A stretch of DNA of 64,000 bases from Clusia tigrina (taxonomy: Eukaryota; Arthropoda; Insecta; Diptera; Clusiidae), in contig OV050033.1 in the NCBI GenBank assembly GCA_920105625.2, positions 88,166,280 through 88,230,279 of the forward strand, given 5' to 3'. Each line of letters starts with the position of its first letter. Positions within the stretch are counted from its first letter, which is position 1. This document shows positions 35,601 through 46,865 of this stretch, one piece after another. The notes beneath the pieces were generated by a model. That model was not told the DNA's origin and searched no databases. It saw nothing but the letters and a program-made list of their open reading frames with translations. Both the position numbers and the translations under genes were made by a program.

Positions 35601-37067
35601 ATGCCATTTTCTACCCCTATCTGCCTCAGTCGGCAACTCAGTCGGCGTCGCAGCCTCTATCAGCGTCTCTGTAGGCGTCTAAGTTGTTGCCGCCGTCGAT
35701 TGGTGGGTCTGCTGCCTTCTCTATGCCTATACCTACCCCTACGCGCCACAGTCGGCGTCACAGTCGGCTTCGCAGCCTCTGTCAGCGTCTCTGTAGGCGT
35801 CTCAGTCGCTGCCGCTATCGATAGGGTGGTCTGCTGTTTTCTCTATGCCAATATCTACCCCTATCTGCCTCAGTGGGCATCTCAGTCGGCGTCGCAGCCT
35901 CTATCAGCGTCTCTGTATGCGTGTCAGTTGTTGCCGCTGTCGATTGGGTTGTCTGCTGCCTTCTCTATGCCTATGCCTAACCATCTCTGCCTCAGTTGGC
36001 GTCGCAGCCTCTGTCGGCGTCGCAGCCTCTGTCGGCGTCGCAGCCTCTGTCAGCGTCGCAGCCTCTGTCAGCGTATCTGTAGGTGTCTCAGTCGGTGCCG
36101 CTATCGATTGGGGGGGTCTGCTGCCTTCTCTATGCCTATATCTACCCCTATCTGCCTCAGCCGGCTTCTCAGTCGGCGTCGCAGCGTCTGTCAGCGTCGC
36201 AGCCTCTGTCAGCGTATCTGTAGGTGTCTCAGTCGGTGCCGCTATCGATTGGGGGGGTCTGCTGCCTTCTCTATGCCTATATCTACCCCTCTCTGCCTCA
36301 GCCGGCGTCTCAGTCGGCGTCGCAGCATCTGCCAGCGTCTCTATAGGCGTCTCAGTCGCTGCCGCTGTCGATTGGGGTCTGCTGCATTCTGTATTCCTAT
36401 TTCTACCCCTATCTGCCTCAGTCGGCAACTCAGTCGGCGTCGCAGCCTCTATCAGCGTCTCTGTAGGCGTCTCAGTTGTTGCCGCTGTCGATTGGTGGGT
36501 CTGCTGCCTTCTCTATGCCTATATCTACCCCTACGCGCCTCAGTCGGCGTCACAGTCGGCTTCGCAGCCTCTGTCAGCGTGTCTGTAGGCGTCTCAGTCG
36601 CTGCCGTTGTTGATTGGGGGGTCTGCTGCCTTCTCTATGGCTATATCTACCCCTATCCGCATCAGTCGGCGTCGCAGCCTCTCTCAGCGTCTCTGTATTC
36701 GTCTCAGTCGCTGCCGCTCTCGATTGGGGGGTCTGCTGCCTTCTCTATGCCTATATCTACCCCTATCTGCCTCAGTCGGAGCCGCAGCCTCTCTCAGCGT
36801 CTCTGTAGGCGTCTTAGTGGCTGCGTCTATTTAGGCGTCTCAGTTGCTGCCTCTGTCGATTGGGGGGGTCTGCTGCCTTCTCTATGCCTATATCTACCCC
36901 TAACTGCCTCAGTTGGCGTCTCAGTCGGCGTCGCAGCCTCTATCGGCATCTCTCTAGGTGTCTCAGTCGCTGCCGCCCTCGATTGGGGGGTCTGCTGCAT
37001 TCTCTATGCCAATATCTACCCCTATCTGCCTCAGTCGGCGTCGCAGCCTCTGTCAGCGTATCTGTAG
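35601..37067 (+). other. Longest open frame (488 codons), judged non-coding
   Basis: An uninterrupted frame from ATG to stop spanning about 12 monomers. Its translation alternates among the array's repetitive peptides (Arg/Ser/Cys-rich RRLSRCRCRLGG-like and Val/Ser-rich SVSVGVSVAAAVDW-like) as monomer length shifts the frame, which no real protein family would do. Only one of the three plus-strand frames meets a stop in a typical monomer (the one reading LSASL then TAG), so long chance frames are expected. A 174-codon antisense frame overlaps it at 35904-36428. No start-site context, splice signal or domain was recognised. Confidence 0.75.
36001..36072 (+). repeat. 18-bp minisatellite, 4 copies
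   Basis: Four 18-bp words, GTCGCAGCCTCTGTCGGC twice then GTCGCAGCCTCTGTCAGC twice. Downstream it joins directly to GTATCTGTAGG sequence, unlike the four-copy tract at 51590-51661, so a recombination breakpoint lies at its right end. Confidence 0.88.
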
Positions 37068-37334
37068 GTGTCTCAGTCGGTGCCGCTGTCGATTGGGGGG
37101 GTCTGCTGCCTTCTCTATGGCTATAACTACCCTTCTCTGCCTCAGTCGGACTCTTAGTTGGCGTCGCAGCCTCTCTCAGCGTCTCTGTAGGCGTCTCAGT
37201 ACCTGCCTCTGTCAATTGGGGGGTCTGCTGCATTCTCTATGCCTATATCTACCCCTATCTGCCTCAGTCGGAGTCTCAGACTGCGTCGCAGCCTCTGTCA
37301 GCGTCTCTGTAGGCGTCTCAGTCGCTGCCGCTGT

Positions 37335-39953
37335 CGATTGAGGGGTCTGTAGCGTTCTCTATGCCTATATCTACCCCTACCTGTTTCATTCGGCATCTCA
37401 GTCGGCGTCGCAGCCTCTGTCAGCGTCTCTGTAGGCGTCTCAGTTGTTGCCGCTGTCGATTGGGGGTCTGCTGCCTTCTCTATGATAATATCTACCCTTA
37501 TCTGGCTCAGTCGGCGTCTCAGTCGCCGTCTCAGTCGGCATCGCAGCCATTGTCAGCGTCTATGTTGGCGTCTCAGGTGCTGCCGCTGTCGATTGGGGGG
37601 TCTGCTGCCTTCTCTATGCCTATATCTACCCCTAACTGCCTCAGCCGGCGTCTCAGTCGGCGTCGCAGCATCTGTCAGCGTCGCAGCCTCTGTCAGCGTC
37701 TCTATAGGCGTCTCAGTCGCTGTCGATTGGGGGGTCTGCTGACTTCTGTATTCCTATTTCCACCCCTATCTGCCTCAGTCGGCAGCTCAGTCGTCGTCGC
37801 AGCCTCTATCAGCGTCTCTGTAGGCGTCTCAGTTGTTGCCGCTGTCGATTGGTGGGTCTGCTGCCTTCTCTATGCCTATATCTACCCCTACGCGCCTCAG
37901 TCGGCGTCACAGTCGGCTTCGCAGCCTCTGTCAGCGTCTCTGTAGGCGTCTCAATCGCTACCGCTGTCGATTGGGGGGTCTGATGCCTTCGCTATGCCTA
38001 TATCTACCCCTCTCTGCCTCATACGGCGTCTCAGTCGGCATCGCAGCGTCTGTCAGCGTCGCAGCTTCTGTCAGCGTCTCTGTAGGCGTCTCAGTCGCTG
38101 CCGCTGTCGATTGGGGGGGTCTGCTGCCTTCTCTATGCCTATATCTACCCCTATCTGCATCAGTCGGCGTCTCAGACGGCGTCGCAGCCTCTGTCAGCGT
38201 CTCTGTAGGCGTCTCAGTTGTTGCCGCTGTCGATTGGTGGGTCTGCTGCCTTCTCTATGCCTATATCTACCCCTACGCGCCTCAGTCGGCGTCATAGTCA
38301 GCATCGCAGCCTCTGTCAGCGTCTCTGTAGGCGTCTCAGTCGCTGCCGCTGTCGATTGGGGGGTCTGATGCCTTCTCTATGCCTATGTCTACACCTCTCT
38401 GCCTCAGCCGGCGTCTCAGTCGGCGTCGCGGCATCTGTCAGCGTCTCTATAGGCGTCTCAGTCGCTGCCGCTGTCGATTGGGGTCTGCTGCCTTCTGTAT
38501 TCCTATTTCTACCCCTATCTGCCTCAGTCGGCAGCTCAGTCGGCGTCGCAGCCTCTGTCAGCATCTCTATAGGCGTCTCAGTTGTTGTCGCTGTCGATTG
38601 GGGGTCTGCTGCCTTCTCTATGCCTATGTCTACCCCTCTCTGCCTCAGTCGGCGTCTTAGTCGGCGTCGCAGCCTCTGTCAGTGTCTCTGTAGGCGTCTC
38701 AGTCGCTGCCGCTGTCGATTGGGGGGGCTGCTGCCTTCTCTATGCCTATATCTACCCCTCTCTGCCTCAGCCGGCGTCTCAGTCGGCGTCGCAGCATCTG
38801 TCAGCGTTGCAGCCTCTGTCAGCGTCTCTGTAGGCGTCTCAGTCGCTGCCGCTGTCGATTGGGGGGTCTGCTGACTTCTGTATACCTATTTCCACCCCTA
38901 TCTGCCTCAGTCGGCAGCTCAGTCGTCGTCGCAGCCTCTATCAGCGTCTCTGTAGGAGTCTCAGTTGTTGCCGCTGTCGATTGGTGGGTCCACTGCCTTC
39001 TCTATGCCTATATCTACCCCTACGCGCCTCAGTCGGCGTCACAGTCGGCTTCGCAGCCTCTGTCAGCGTCTCTGTAGGCGTCTCAATCGCTGCCGCTGTC
39101 GATTGAGGGGTCTGATGCCTTCGCTATGCCTATATCTACCCCTCTCTGCCTCATACGGCGTCTCAGTCGGCATCGCAGCGTCTGTCAGCGTCGCAGCTTC
39201 TGTCAGCGTCTCTGTAGGCGTCTCAATCGCTGCCGCTGTCGATTGGGGGGGTCTGCTGCCTTCTGTATGCCTATATCTACCCCTATCTGCCTCAGTCGGC
39301 GTCTCAGACGGGGTCGCAGCCTCTGTCAGCGTCTCTGTAGGCGTCTCAGTCGCTGCCGCTGTCGATTGGGGGGGCTGCTGCCTTCTCTATGCCTATATCT
39401 ACCCCTACCTGCCTCAGTCGGCGTCGCAGCCTCTGTCAGCGTCTCTGTAGGCGTCTGAGTCGCTGCCGCTGTCGATTGGGGGGGTCTGATGCCATCTCTA
39501 TGCCTATATCTACCCCTACGCGCCTCAGTCGGCGTCACAGTCAGCATTGCAGCCTCTGTCAGCGTCTCTGTAAGCATCTCAGTCGCTGCAGCTGTCGACT
39601 GGGGGTCTGCTGCCTTCTCTATGCCTATATCTACCCCTAACTGCCTCAGCCGGCGTCTCAGTCGGCGTCGCAGCATCTGTCAGCGTTGCAGCCTCTGTCA
39701 GCGTCTCTGTAGGCGTCTCAGTCGCTGCCGCTGTCGATTGGGGGGCTGCTGCCTTCTCTATGCCTATATCTACCCCTACCTGCCTCAGTCGGCGTCGCAG
39801 CCTCTGTCAGCGTCTCTGCAGGCGCCTCAGTCGCTGCCGCTGTCGGTTGGGGGGTCTGCTGCCTTCTCTATGTCAATATTTACCCGTATCTGCCTCAGTC
39901 GGCGTCTCAGCCTCTGTCAGAGTCTCTGTAGGCGTCTCAGTCGCTGCCGCTGT
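37335..39953. repeat. Type-B block 4
   Basis: Opens with CGATTGAGGGGTCTGTAGCG, a variant also at 52312 and 58367. B markers: TGACTT...TTTCCAC at about 37738 and 38870, and CATACGGCG at about 38022 and 39154. It matches 28.8-31.0 kb (offset 8817, then 8950) and, from 38475, the following 42991 block (offset 4516). Confidence 0.72.
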
Positions 39954-41576
39954 CGATTGGGAGGTCTGCTGCCTTCTGTATGCCTATATCTACCCTTATC
40001 TGCCTCAGTCGGCGTCTCAGTCGGCGTCGCAGCCTCTGTCAGCGTCTCTCTAGGCGTCTTAGTCGCTGCGTCTATGTAGGCGTCTCAGTTGCTGCCGCTG
40101 TCGATTGGGGGGGTCTGCTGCCTTCTCTATGCCTATATCTACCCCTAACTGCCTCAGTTGGCGACTCAGTCGGCGTCGCAGCCTCTGTCAGCGTCTCTCT
40201 AGGCGTCTCAATCGCTGCCACCCTCGATTGGGGGGTCTGCTGCATTCTCTATGCCAATATCTACCCCTATCTGCCTCAGTCGGCGTCGCAGCGTCTGTCA
40301 GCGTCGCAGCCTCTGTCAGCGTCTCTGTAGGCGTCTCAGTCGCTGCCGCTGTCGATTGGGGGGTCTGCTGCCTTCTGTATGCCAATTTCTACCCCTATCT
40401 GCCTCAGTCGGCAACTCAGTCGGCGTCGCAGCCTCTATCAGCGTCTCTGTAGGCGTCTAAGTTGTTGCCGCTGTCGATTGGTGGGTCTGCTGCCTTCTCT
40501 ATGCCTATACCTACCCCTACGCGCCACAGTCGGCGTCACAGTCGGCTTCGCAGCCTCTGTCAGCGTCTCTGTAGGCGTCTCAGTCGCTGCCGCTGTCGAT
40601 TGGGTGGTCTGCTGTTTTCTCTATGCCAATATCTACCCCTATCTGCCTCAGTGGGCATCTCAGTCGGCGTCGCAGCCTCTATCAGCGTCTCTGTATGCGT
40701 GTCAGTTGTTGCCGCTGTCGATTGGGTTGTCTGCTGCCTTCTCTATGCCTATGCCTAACCATCTCTGCCTCAGTCGGCGTCGCAGCCTCTGTCGGCGTCG
40801 CAGCCTCTGTCAGCTTCGCAGCCTCTGTCAGCGTCTATGTAGGCGTCTCAGTCGCTGCCGCTCTCGATTGGGGGGTCTGTTGCCTTCTCTATGCCTATAT
40901 CTACCCCTATCTGCCCTCAGTCGGAGTCGCAGCCTCTCTCAGCGTCTCTGTAGGCGTCTTAGTGGCTGCGTCTATGTAGGCGTCTCAGTTGCTGCCTCTG
41001 TCGATTGGGGGGGTCTGCTGCCTTCTCTATGCCTATATCTACCCCTAACTGCCTCAGTTGGCGTCTCAGTCGGCGTCGCAGCCTCTATCAGCGTCTCTCT
41101 AGGCGTCTCAGTCGCTGCCGCCCTCGATTGGGGGGTCTGCTGCATTCTCTATGCCAATATCTACCCCTATCTGCCTCAGTCGGCGTCGCAGCCTCTGTCA
41201 GCGTATCTGTAGGTGTCTCAGTCGGTGCCGCTGTCGATTGGGGGGGTCAGCTGCCTTCTCTATGGCTATAACTACCCCTCTCTGCCTCAGTCGGAATCTT
41301 AGTTGGCGTCGCAGCCTCTCTCAGCGTCTCTGTAGGCGTCTCAGTACCTGCCTCTGTCAATTGGGGGTCTGCTGCATTCTCTATGCCTATATCTATCCCT
41401 ATCTGCCTCAGTCGGAGTCGCAGCCTCTCTCAGCGTCTCTGTAGGCGTCTTAGTGGCTGCGTCTATGTAGGCTTCTCAGTTGTTGCCGCTGTCGATTGGG
41501 GGTCTGCTGCCTTCTCTATGCCTATGTCTACCCCTCTCTGCCTCAGTCGGCATCTTAATTGGCGTCGCAGCCTCTG
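37594..41576. repeat. Distant duplication, right copy (~3.98 kb)
   Basis: Right-hand copy of 28777-32627. It holds one extra 133-bp monomer (39593-39725, with CTGCAGCTGTCGACTGGGGG at its left junction), which is also present in the next 4.5-kb unit (about 44108-44241), so the insertion preceded the 4516-bp tandem duplication. Confidence 0.78.
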
Positions 41577-42478
41577 TCAGCGTCTCTGTAGGCTTCTCAG
41601 TCGCTGCCGCTGTTGATTGGGGGGTCTGCTGCCTTGTCTATGCCAATATCTACCCCTATCTGCCTCAGTCGGCGTCGCAGCCTCTGTCAGCGTATCTGTA
41701 GGTGTCTCAGTCGGTGCCGCTATCGATTGGGGGGGTCTGCTGCCTTCTCTATGCCTATATCTACCCCTATCTGCCTCAGCCGGCTTCTCAGTCGACGTCG
41801 CAGCGTCTGTCAGCGTCGCAGCCTCTGTCAGCGTCTCTGTAGGCGTCTCACTCGCTGCCGTTGTCGATTGGGGGGTCTGCTGCCTTCTCTATGCCTATGT
41901 CTACCCCTCTCTGCCTCAGCCGGCGTCTCAGTCGGCGTCGCAGCATCTGCCAGCGTCTCTATAGGCGTCTCAGTCGCTGCCGCTGTCGATTGGGGTCTGC
42001 TGCATTCTGTATTCCTATTTCTACCCCTATCTGCCTCAGTCGGCAACTCAGTCGGCGTCGCAGCCTCTATCAGCGTCTCTGTAGGCGTCTCAGTTGTTGC
42101 CGCTGTCGATTGGTGGGTCTGCTGCCTTCTCTATGCCTATATCTACCCCTACGCGAATCAGTCGGCGTCACAGTCGGCTTCGCAGCCTCTGTCAGCGTCT
42201 CTGTAGGCGTCTCAGTCGCTGCCGCTATCGATTGGGGGGTCTGATGCCTTCTCTATGACTATATCTACCCCTCTCTGCCTCAGCCGGCGTCTCAGTCGGC
42301 GTCGCAGCGTCTGTCAGCGTCGCAGCCTCTGTCAGCGTGTCTGTAGGCGTCTCAGTCGCTGCCGTTGTTGATTGGGGGGTCTGCTGCCTTCTCTATGGCT
42401 ATATCTACCCCTATCCGCATCAGTCGGCGTCGCAGCCTCTCTCAGCTTCTCTGTATTCGTCTCAGTACCTGCCGCTGT
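39954..42478. repeat. Type-A block 5
   Basis: A markers: CTGCGTCTATGTAGG at about 40066, 40966 and 41459, and CCTAACCATC at about 40752. CTATCGATTGG variants occur at about 41720 and 42225. GGGGTCAGCTGCC is at about 41246 and CTGTCAATTGG at about 41355, both A-block markers shared with 32.3, 45.7, 47.2 and 53.4 kb. Confidence 0.68.
40779..40832 (+). repeat. 18-bp minisatellite, 3 copies
   Basis: Three 18-bp words, same allele size as 31829-31882, from which it is displaced by 8950. The copy one unit to the right (about 45294) has two. Confidence 0.82.
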
Positions 42479-42962
42479 CGATTGGGGGGTGTGCTGCATT
42501 CTCTATGCCTATATCTACCCCTATCTGCCTCAGTCGGCGTCTCAGACGGCGTCGCAGCCTCTGTCAGCGTCGCAGCCTCTGTCAGCGTCTCTATAGGCGT
42601 CTCAGTCGCTGTCGATTGGGGGGTCTGCTGACTTCTGTATTCCTATTTCCACCCCTATCTGCCTCAGTCGGCAGCTCAGTCGTCGTCGCAGCCTCTATCA
42701 GCGTCTCTGTATTCGTCTCAGTACCTGCCGCTGTCGATTGGGGGGTGTGCTGCATTCTCTATGCCTATATCTACCCCTATCTGCCTCAGTCGGCGTCTCA
42801 GACGGCGTCGCAGCCTCTGTCAGCGTCGCAGCCTCTGTCAGCGTCTCTATAGGCGTCTCAGTCGCTGTCGATTGGGGGGTCTGCTGACTTCTGTATTCCT
42901 ATTTCCACCCCTATCTGCCTCAGTCGGCAGCTCAGTCGTCGTCGCAGCCTCTATCAGCGTCT
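42451..42962. repeat. 256-bp tandem duplication (2 monomers)
   Basis: Bases 42451-42706 and 42707-42962 are direct, apparently near-identical copies of a two-monomer unit (CTGTATTCGTCTCAG...GGTGTGCTGC and TGACTT...TTTCCAC). Both copies share the loss of GCCGCT before the second CGATT. The preceding source monomer is at about 33255 and 54660. This is among the youngest-looking events in the window. Confidence 0.85.
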
Positions 42963-44469
42963 CTGTAGGCGTCTCAGTTGTTGCCGCTGTCGATTGGGGT
43001 CTGCTGCCTTCTGTATTCCTATTTCTACCCCTATCTGCCTCAGTCGGCAGCTCAGTCGGCGTCGCAGCCTCTGTCAGCATCTCTGTAGGCGTCTCAGTTG
43101 TTGTCGCTGTCAATTGGGGGTCTGCTGCCTTCTCTATGCCTATGTCTACCCCTCTCTGCCTCAGTCGGCGTCTTAGTCGGCGTCGCAGCCTCTGTCAGTG
43201 TCTCTGTAGGCGTCTCAGTCGCTGCCGCTGTCGATTGGGGGGGCTGCTGCCTTCTCTATGCCTATATCTACCCCTGTCTGCCTCAGCCGGCGTCTCAGTC
43301 GGCGTCGCAGCATCTGTCAGCGTTGCAGCCTCTGTCAGCGTCTCTGTAGGCGTCTCAGTCGCTGCCGCTGTCGATTGGGGGGTCTGCTGACTTCTGTATA
43401 CCTATTTCCACCCCTATCTGCCTCAGTCGGCAGCTCAGTCGTCGTCGCAGCCTCTATCAGCGTCTCTGTAGGCGTCTCAGTTGTTGCCGCTGTCGATTGG
43501 TGGGTCCACTGCCTTCTCTATGCCTATATCTACCCCTACGCGCCTCAGTCGGCGTCACAGTCGGCTTCGCAGCCCCTGTCAGCGTCTCTGTAGGCGTCTC
43601 AATCGCTGCCGCTGTCGATTGAGGGGTCTGATGCCTTCGCTATGCCTATATCTACCCCTCTCTGCCTCATACGGCGTCTCAGTCGGCATCGCAGCGTCTG
43701 TCAGCGTCGCAGCTTCTGTCAGCGTCTCTGTACGCGTCTCAGTCGCTGCCGCTGTCGATTGGGGGGGTCTGCTGCCTTCTGTATGCCTATATCTACCCCT
43801 ATCTGCCTCAGTCGGCGTCTCAGACGGGGTCGCAGCCTCTGTCAGCGTCTCTGTAGGCGTCTCAGTCGCTGCCGCTGTCGATTGGGGGGCTGCTGCCTTC
43901 TCTATGCCTATATCTACCCCTACCTGCCTCAGTCGGCGTCGCAGCCTCTGTCAGCGTCTCTGTAGGCGTCTGAGTCGCTGCCGCTGTCGATTGGGGGGGT
44001 CTGATGCCATCTCTATGCCTATATCTACCCCTACGCGCCTCAGTCGGCGTCACAGTCAGCATTGCAGCCTCTGTCAGCGTCTCTGTAAGCATCTCAGTCG
44101 CTGCAGCTGTCGACTGGGGGTCTGCTGCCTTCTCTATGCCTATATCTACCCCTAACTGCCTCAGCCGGCGTCTCAGTCGGCGTCGCAGCATCTGTCAGCG
44201 TTGCAGCCTCTGTCAGCGTCTCTGTAGGCGTCTCAGTCGCTGCCGCTGTCGATTGGGGGGGCTGCTGCCTTCTCTATGCCTATATCTACCCCTACCTGCC
44301 TCAGTCGGCGTCGCAGCCTCTGTCAGCGTCTCTGCAGGCGCCTCAGTCGCTGCCGCTGTCGGTTGGGGGGTCTGCTGCCTTCTCTATGTCAATATTTACC
44401 CGTATCTGCCTCAGTCGGCGTCTCAGCCTCTGTCAGAGTCTCTGTAGGCGTCTCAGTCGCTGCCGCTGT
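42479..44469. repeat. Type-B block 5
   Basis: B markers: TGACTT...TTTCCAC at about 42626, 42882 and 43387, and CATACGGCG at about 43670. From 42991 it is copy 2 of the 4516-bp unit. Private variants include GCAGCCCCTGTCAGC (about 43570) and CTGTACGCGTCTCAG (about 43729). Confidence 0.72.
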
Positions 44470-46865
44470 CGATTGGGAGGTCTGCTGCCTTCTGTATGCC
44501 TATATCTACCCTTATCTGCTTCAGTCGGCGTCTCAGTCGGCGTCGCAGCCTCTGTCAGCGTCTCTCTAGGCGTCTTAGTCGCTGCGTCTATGTAGGCGTC
44601 TCAGTTGCTGCCGCTGTCGATTGGGGGTTCTGCTGCCTTCTCTATGCCTATATCTACCCCTAACTGCCTCAGTTGGCGACTCAGTCGGCGTCGCAGCCTC
44701 TGTCAGCGTCTCTCTAGGCGTCTCAATCGCTGCCACCCTCGATTGGGGGGTCTGCTGCATTCTCTATGCCAATATCTACCCCTATCTGCCTCAGTCGGCG
44801 TCGCAGCGTCTGTCAGCGTCGCAGCCTCTGTCAGCGTCTCTGTAGGCGTCTCAGTCGCTGCCGCTGTCGATTGGGGGGTCTGCTGCCTTCTGTATGCCAA
44901 TTTCTACCCCTATCTGCCTCAGTCGGCAACTCAGTCGGCGTCGCAGCCTCTATCAGCGTCTCTGTAGGCGTCTAAGTTGTTGCCGCTGTCGATTGGTGGG
45001 TCTGCTGCCTTCTCTATGCCTATACCTACCCCTACGCGCCACAGTCGGCGTCACAGTCGGCTTCGCAGCCTCTGTCAGCGTCTCTGTAGGCGTCTCAGTC
45101 GCTGCCGCTGTCGATTTGGTGGTCTGCTGTTTTCTCTATGCCAATATCTACCCCTATCTGCCTCAGTGGGCATCTCAGTCGGCGTCGCAGCCTCTATCAG
45201 CGTCTCTGTATGCGTGTCAGTTGTTGCCGCTGTCGATTGGGTTGTCTGCTGCCTTCTCTATGCCTATGCCTAACCATCTCTGCCTCAGTCGGCGTCGCAG
45301 CCTCTGTCGGCGTCGCAGCCTCTGTCAGCGTCTATGTAGGCGTCTCAGTCGCTGCCGCTCTCGATTGGGGGGTCTGTTGCCTTCTCTATGCCTATATCTA
45401 CCCCTATCTGCCCTCAGTCGGAGTCGCAGCCTCTCTCAGCGTCTCTGTAGGCGTCTTAGTGGCTGCGTCTATGTAGGCGTCTCAGTTGCTGCCTCTGTCG
45501 ATTGGGGAGGTCTGCTGCCTTCTCTATGCCTATATCTACCCCTAACTGCCTCAGTTGGCGTCTCAGTCGGCGTCGCAGCCTCTATCAGCGTCTCTCTAGG
45601 CGTCTCAGTCGCTGCCGCCCTCGATTGGGGGGTCTGCTGCATTCTCTATGCCAATATCTACCCCTATCTGCCTCAGTCGGCGTCGCAGCCTCTGTCAGCG
45701 TATCTGTAGGTGTCTCAGTCGGTGCCGCTGTCGATTGGGGGGGTCAGCTGCCTTCTCTATGGCTATAACTACCCCTCTCTGCCTCAGTCGGAATCTTAGT
45801 TGGCGTCGCAGCCTCTCTCAGCGTCTCTGTAGGCGTCTCAGTACCTGCCTCTGTCAATTGGGGGGTCTGCTGCATTCTCTATGCCTATATCTACCCCTAT
45901 TTGCCTCAGTCGGAGTCGCAGCCTCTCTCAGCGTCTCTGTAGGCGTCTTAGTGGCTGCGTCTATGTAGGCGTCTCAGTTGTTGCCGCTGTCGATTGGGGG
46001 TCTGCTGCCTTCTCTATGCCTATGTCTACCCCTCTCTGCCTCAGTCGGCATCTTAATTGGCGTCGCAGCCTCTGTCAGCGTCTCTGTAGGCTTCTCAGTC
46101 GCTGCCGATGTTGATTGGGGGGTCTGCTGCCTTGTATATGCCAATATCTACCCCTATCTGCCTCAGTCGGCGTCGCAGCCTCTGTCAGCGTATCTGTAGG
46201 TGTCTCAGTCGGTGCCGCTATCGATTGGGGGGGTCTGCTGCCTTCTCTGTGCCTATATCTACCCCTATCTGCCTCAGCCGGCTTCTCAGTCGGCGTCGCA
46301 GCGTCTGTCAGCGTCGCAGCCTCTGTCAGCGTCTCTGTAGGCGTCTCACTCGCTGCCGTTGTCGATTGGGGGGTCTGCTGCCTTCTCTATGCCTATGTCT
46401 ACCCCTCTCTGCCTCAGCCGGCGTCTCAGTCGGCGTCGCAGCATCTGCCAGCGTCTCTATAGGCGTCTCAGTCGCTGCCGCTGTCGATTGGGGTCTGCTG
46501 CATTCTCTATTCCTATTTCTACCCCTATCTGCCTCAGTCGGCAACTCAGTCGGCGTCGCAGCCTCTATCAGCGTCTCTGTAGGCGTCTCAGTTGTTGCCG
46601 CTGTCGATTGGTGGGTCTGCTGCCTTCTCTATGCCTATATCTGCCCCTACGCGAATCAGTCGGCGTCACAGTCGGCTTCGCAGCCTCTGTCAGCGTCTCT
46701 GTAGGCGTCTCAGTCGCTGCCGCTATCGATTGGGGGGTCTGATGCCTTCTCTATGACTATATCTACCCCTCTCTGCCTCAGCCGGCTTCTCAGTCGGCGT
46801 CGCAGCGTCTGTCAGCGTCGCAGCCTCTGTCAGCGTCTCTGTAGGCGTCTCACTCGCTGCCGTTG
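42991..46865. repeat. 4516-bp higher-order repeat, copy 2 (partial)
   Basis: Tandem copy of 38475-42360. It ends at about 46865, where the expected continuation is replaced by the start of a 1505-bp duplication of its own last third. The CCTAACC monomer has lost one 18-bp word relative to copy 1. Confidence 0.82.

Larger units (their letters stand above)
33282..36050. repeat. ~2.8-kb block, copy 1 of 3
   Basis: Landmarks 33391, 33610 and 35601 recur 15592-15589 bases later at 48983, 49202 and 51190, and again about 6054 bases after that. The block spans a B-to-A transition. The match ends in the 18-bp word monomer at about 36050, where this copy continues into GCGTATCTGTAGG sequence. Confidence 0.8.
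35176..37334. repeat. Type-A block 4
   Basis: A markers: CTGCGTCTATGTAGG at about 35290, the variant CTGCGTCTATTTAGG at about 36823, and CCTAACCATC at about 35972. Between them lies a section (36.06-36.72 kb) shared with 32.62-33.28 kb. The last part (36860-37500) matches 51833-52480 (offset 14973). It holds the longest open frame of the window, which I do not regard as a gene. Confidence 0.68.
38475..42990. repeat. 4516-bp higher-order repeat, copy 1
   Basis: Landmarks 38582, 38742, 38965, 39126, 40379 and 40462 recur 4515-4516 bases later; after the 18-bp word monomer (three copies here, two in copy 2) landmarks such as 41005, 41383 and 41617 recur 4497-4498 bases later. The unit ends with a private 256-bp tandem duplication (42451-42962). 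It spans one B and one A section, so the AB pair was duplicated as a unit. Confidence 0.85.

Noticed and set aside
35601..37067. 488-codon plus-strand open frame as a protein-coding gene
   Set aside because: The peptide is the array's own repeat read through successive frames, frame use changes with each monomer, and overlapping frames of similar kind occur everywhere on both strands. Long frames are expected because only one plus-strand frame regularly meets TAG.
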